Source: Deltaproteobacteria bacterium
GTDB taxonomy: Bacteria > Desulfobacterota > JADFXK01
DNA length: 6,810 nucleotides
Assembly: GCA_015233285.1 (NCBI GenBank)
Contig: JADFYA010000206.1
Span: 1 to 6,810 of the forward strand
Direction: 5' to 3'
Shown here: piece after piece, positions 3,928 through 6,810 of the stretch
Layout of the letters: each line of letters begins with the position of its first letter
Numbering within the stretch: the first letter of the stretch is position 1
The notes under the pieces: model-generated
Told to the model about the DNA's origin: nothing
Database searches by the model: none
Seen by the model: only the letters and a program-made list of their open reading frames with translations
Position numbers and translations under genes: made by a program

Positions 3928-6810
3928 TTATATCTTGGCGGGTCTTTTGACCTCGAATATTTCGTTTAATATTCCAGATATTAGACCGGCATTATGGGCC
4001 AGATGATCGTTTTTCAGCATGTCCAGGTGATATCCGAAACCGGGGTAGCTTCGGAACTCGGCGGTGGTTGCGCCGGACCAGTCCTGGTTCAGGCTGCCGT
4101 CCGCTAAATCCTGCTGGTCGTGAACAGCCGTTATTAAATGGATATTGGCGTTTAACCTACCGGAATGATTAATCCCGGTCAGATAACTCAGGAATACTTC
4201 GGTCTGATGGATAATCTCCGCCCCGGCTACAGCCGAAGAAGGGGAAAGATCGCTTTTGTTCGGGCCGGGGGGACAATCCCTGGCCAGATTCGCATAATAA
4301 TCTACCTCGGATGGATTCGGGTTCCGGTTCGCCTTGGATTCCCCTTGTCGCCGCCAACTGTCCAACAAGATGATATCAGTCACCTGCCGCCCCTGGCCGG
4401 TCATAAATTCAGCCAACTCAAGAGCCAGATTGCCGCCGGCGGAATAACCGAATAAAATTAGCGGACCGGAAGGTTGCCGGGCACGGATTGATTCGGCATA
4501 TTGCTCCAGCCGATCTTCTTCAACCGCAAAATCGAAACTGCAAATGGAGTAGTCGGTCAGTCGCTCGGCCAGACCTTGGTAAACCACTCCATATCCTGGA
4601 AGTGGCGGGAAAAAGAAGACCCGGTGGGGTCGGTTGGGGTTGAACAAAATATGCGAAACGGCCGTCTGCTCCGATTGGGCCGGATGCAAATTTGAAATCT
4701 GCCGGGCCAGATTATGAATGGTCAGGGCCTGGAAAACAGCATTTAACTCCACTCCGACATCCAGGTCTTTCTTGATTTTGGAGACCAACCGAATGGCCTT
4801 GATGCTATGCCCGCCCAGATCAAAGAAGTTATCGTGAATTCCAATTTTCGGTCGGCCCAGCACCTCTTCCCAGATGGAGACCAGTTTCGCTTCCAGTTCA
4901 TTCCCGGCCGGAACATATTGATGCTGTCTGGAATAGACGGCTGTCGGATCAGGCAAGGCTATTTTATCCACTTTTCCGTTGGTGGTCAATTGAATTCGTT
5001 CTAATGGGACGAAGTATGTGGGAATCATGTAATCAGGGAGAAATCTGCTAAGGTAACTACGTAATTCAATTACATCGAACTCCCGTCGGTAAACAAGGTA
5101 GGCCACCAGCTCTGCGGCTGTTCCCTGGAAACTCCGGGCCAAGACCACGGCCGCCTCAACATCCGGATGTTGCATCAGAGTATGTTCAATTTCGGCCAAC
5201 TCAATCCTGAATCCTCTTATTTTGACCTGATCGTCTTTGCGCCCCAGGAATTCCAGGTGGCCGTCCGGCAACCATCGGCCCAGGTCTCCGGAGCGGTAAA
5301 GCTTCTCCCCTGGCCGGAAGGGATGATCAATAAATTTTTGAGCCGTGGTTTCAGGTTGGTTCAGGTAACCCTGAGCCAGTCCGTGTCCGGAAACGCAGAT
5401 CTCCCCTGGAATGCCTTGAGGAGTCAGGTTCAGGGACTCGTCTAAGATGTAAACGGAGGTGTTGGCGATGGGCCGGCCGATGGGAATCCGGTTATCGTAT
5501 AATCTGTCTGGATCGACCTGGTGAAAGGACACGCAGACAGACATTTCGGTGGGTCCGTAAGCATTAAAATATTGCTTGGTCCGGCTGTAATAAAGAGCAT
5601 CACCGACTATGGCCGGTTCCCCCGCGGTAATGATGGTCTTAACCGGTCCCAATTTATGCCCTTCCAGCCCGGCCAGGTAAATGGGGGGGAACGTGATTAC
5701 GGAGATCCGGTGTTTTTCCAGATAATCCAGAAACCGGTCGGGTCGGCTGATGGTGTCCTTGCTGATCAGGACCAGGGCTGCCCCGGCAAACAGGGCCATG
5801 AACACCTCGGATAGGGAGGCGTCAAAGCAAGGAGAGGCGAACTGGACTACCCGGTCCGAGTCGGTAACGCCAAACCCCCTGACCTGATCCAGGGACATAT
5901 TTACAAAACCCTGGTGACCAATCATGACCCCTTTGGGTTTTCCGGTCGAGCCGCTGGTATAGATGACATAAGCCAGGTTCTGCGGAGTAATCCGACCGAC
6001 GGGATTATCGGGCGACCGGCCGGCTAAAGGAGCCAGATCAATTACCTGGTCCACTGAGAACGAACTGCGAGGGGGGAGATACTTATCTTCAGTCAGCAAC
6101 ACCCGGCAGCCGCTGTCCTGGAGCATGTAGTTGATCCGCTCCTGGGGGTAACCGGGATCAATGGGTAAATAGGCCCCGCCGGCCTTAAGTATCCCCAAAA
6201 GCCCAATCACGGCCAAGAAAGACCGGTCGACCAGTAAACCGACCCGTTCTTCCGGTTGGATTCCCTGCCGGCTGATCAGGTACTGAGCCAGGTAATTGGC
6301 CCGCTCGTTGAGTTCGTGGTAGCTCATTTGTTCATCTTCAAAGATCAAGGCCGGTTGATCCGGGGTCCGGGCCGCCTGGGCTTCGAACAACCCGGTAATG
6401 GTTTTATCACTGGGGTAGGCCGCCTCGGTTCGATTGAACTCGACAAGCAACCGGTGTTTTTCCTCATTGGTCAGCATCTCCAGCCGGTTGACGGGAATGT
6501 TCGGGTCGGTCACCGTGGACCTGGCCAATTGTTCGAGATGCCCGGCCAGTCTTTGAATCTGGTCCGGGGAATAGACCCGCCCGTTATAGTTGAATTCAAA
6601 GCCCAGTTCCCGGTCCGGAGACACGGCGATCAAAAAGTCATAATTAGTCTGTTCAAATACCTCCACCTGGGAGATGGTCAACCCGGACAAGGGCATCTTG
6701 ACCGATTCCAAAGGATAGTTTTCAAAAATCATGAGATGGTCGAACAGCCCTTGTTTCAAATGATGGTTGGCCTGGATCTCGGCCAGTGAGTAATAGTGGT
6801 GGGGACCACT
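3928..6810 (-). CDS. Non-ribosomal peptide synthetase, terminal module (C tail-A-T-TE), 5' partial
   Basis: This is the C-terminal 960 residues of an NRPS; the frame is open to the right edge, so the true start lies outside. Residues 1 to about 100 are the end of a condensation domain (HHYYSLAEIQ, then LFDHLMIFENYP). The adenylation domain spans about 130-620: A1 MSYHEL (162-167), A3 LAYVIYTSGSTGKPKG (279-294), A5 NAYGPTE (416-422), A7 YRSGDL, A8 GRKDDQVKIRG, A10 NGKVDK (611-616). The carrier domain has DNFFDLGGHSI with the phosphopantetheine serine at 669. A type I thioesterase ends the protein, with GYSAG (Ser790), Asp817 in LLDSW and His928 in GYHLDML, the expected catalytic triad by comparison with surfactin thioesterase. 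There is no epimerase or methyltransferase insert. All core motifs are intact, so the module should be active. It adds the last residue and releases the peptide by hydrolysis or cyclisation. The aromatic substrate prediction is given as a finding. The exporter gene follows after 40 nt. Confidence 0.97.
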   Translation of the reverse strand, partial: SGPHHYYSLAEIQANHHLKQGLFDHLMIFENYPLESVKMPLSGLTISQVEVFEQTNYDFLIAVSPDRELGFEFNYNGRVYSPDQIQRLAGHLEQLARSTVTDPNIPVNRLEMLTNEEKHRLLVEFNRTEAAYPSDKTITGLFEAQAARTPDQPALIFEDEQMSYHELNERANYLAQYLISRQGIQPEERVGLLVDRSFLAVIGLLGILKAGGAYLPIDPGYPQERINYMLQDSGCRVLLTEDKYLPPRSSFSVDQVIDLAPLAGRSPDNPVGRITPQNLAYVIYTSGSTGKPKGVMIGHQGFVNMSLDQVRGFGVTDSDRVVQFASPCFDASLSEVFMALFAGAALVLISKDTISRPDRFLDYLEKHRISVITFPPIYLAGLEGHKLGPVKTIITAGEPAIVGDALYYSRTKQYFNAYGPTEMSVCVSFHQVDPDRLYDNRIPIGRPIANTSVYILDESLNLTPQGIPGEICVSGHGLAQGYLNQPETTAQKFIDHPFRPGEKLYRSGDLGRWLPDGHLEFLGRKDDQVKIRGFRIELAEIEHTLMQHPDVEAAVVLARSFQGTAAELVAYLVYRREFDVIELRSYLSRFLPDYMIPTYFVPLERIQLTTNGKVDKIALPDPTAVYSRQHQYVPAGNELEAKLVSIWEEVLGRPKIGIHDNFFDLGGHSIKAIRLVSKIKKDLDVGVELNAVFQALTIHNLARQISNLHPAQSEQTAVSHILFNPNRPHRVFFFPPLPGYGVVYQGLAERLTDYSICSFDFAVEEDRLEQYAESIRARQPSGPLILFGYSAGGNLALELAEFMTGQGRQVTDIILLDSWRRQGESKANRNPNPSEVDYYANLARDCPPGPNKSDLSPSSAVAGAEIIHQTEVFLSYLTGINHSGRLNANIHLITAVHDQQDLADGSLNQDWSGATTAEFRSYPGFGYHLDMLKNDHLAHNAGLISGILNEIFEVKRPAKI

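Noticed and set aside
4169..4357. A second minus-strand open frame of 62 codons inside the thioesterase region
   Set aside because: It is out of frame with the intact thioesterase, whose sequence continues through here to its catalytic His, so there is no sign of a frameshift.
6757..6759. A TTG that could be taken as the start of the NRPS gene
   Set aside because: The frame stays open for 17 more codons to the window edge, and these encode condensation-domain sequence (HHYYSLAEIQ), so this is an internal leucine codon.
6256..6789. A 177-codon open frame on the plus strand
   Set aside because: It lies wholly antisense to the intact NRPS adenylation and condensation domains, and shows no recognisable motif. 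The other plus-strand open frames in the window are rejected for the same reason.

Overview
The window is one co-directional gene block, read entirely on the minus strand (right to left). It covers the 3' end of a non-ribosomal peptide synthetase (NRPS) locus and what follows it. In transcription order: the last module of an NRPS (tail of a condensation domain, then adenylation, carrier and thioesterase domains; 5' end outside the window), a cyclic-peptide/siderophore-type ABC exporter, a cysteine-rich predicted lipoprotein, a membrane-anchored prohibitin/SPFH protein, a 53-residue two-helix membrane protein, and the start of an exported TPR protein that runs off the left edge. Gaps are 40, -17 (overlap), 49, 79 and 33 nt. 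No convincing terminator or internal promoter separates the genes, so one transcript starting beyond the right edge is plausible but not proven.

The organism is most likely a Gram-negative bacterium. The exporter belongs to the PvdE/SyrD-like group known from Gram-negatives, the lipoprotein has a type II signal sequence, and the prohibitin has HflK/HflC-like topology. Base composition is moderate. A deltaproteobacterial (Desulfobacterota) source would fit, but that is a weak guess and nothing in the window fixes the taxon.

How the genes may work together: the NRPS adds its last amino acid, and its binding-pocket code reads DASTIAAVCK, pointing to an aromatic residue, probably tyrosine. The thioesterase then releases the peptide, and the ABC protein probably moves it, or a precursor, into the periplasm. 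The next four products are all predicted to be in or outside the inner membrane. That suggests a periplasmic or envelope stage (maturation, onward transport, or self-protection), but no sequence evidence assigns them a step.

The most unusual element is the lipoprotein. Its last six cysteines are spaced as an exact mirror image, as expected for a disulfide-stapled helical hairpin, and two further cysteine pairs also flank likely turns. I do not recognise the family. No RNA genes, CRISPR arrays, complete mobile elements or gene-free stretches over 300 bases were seen.
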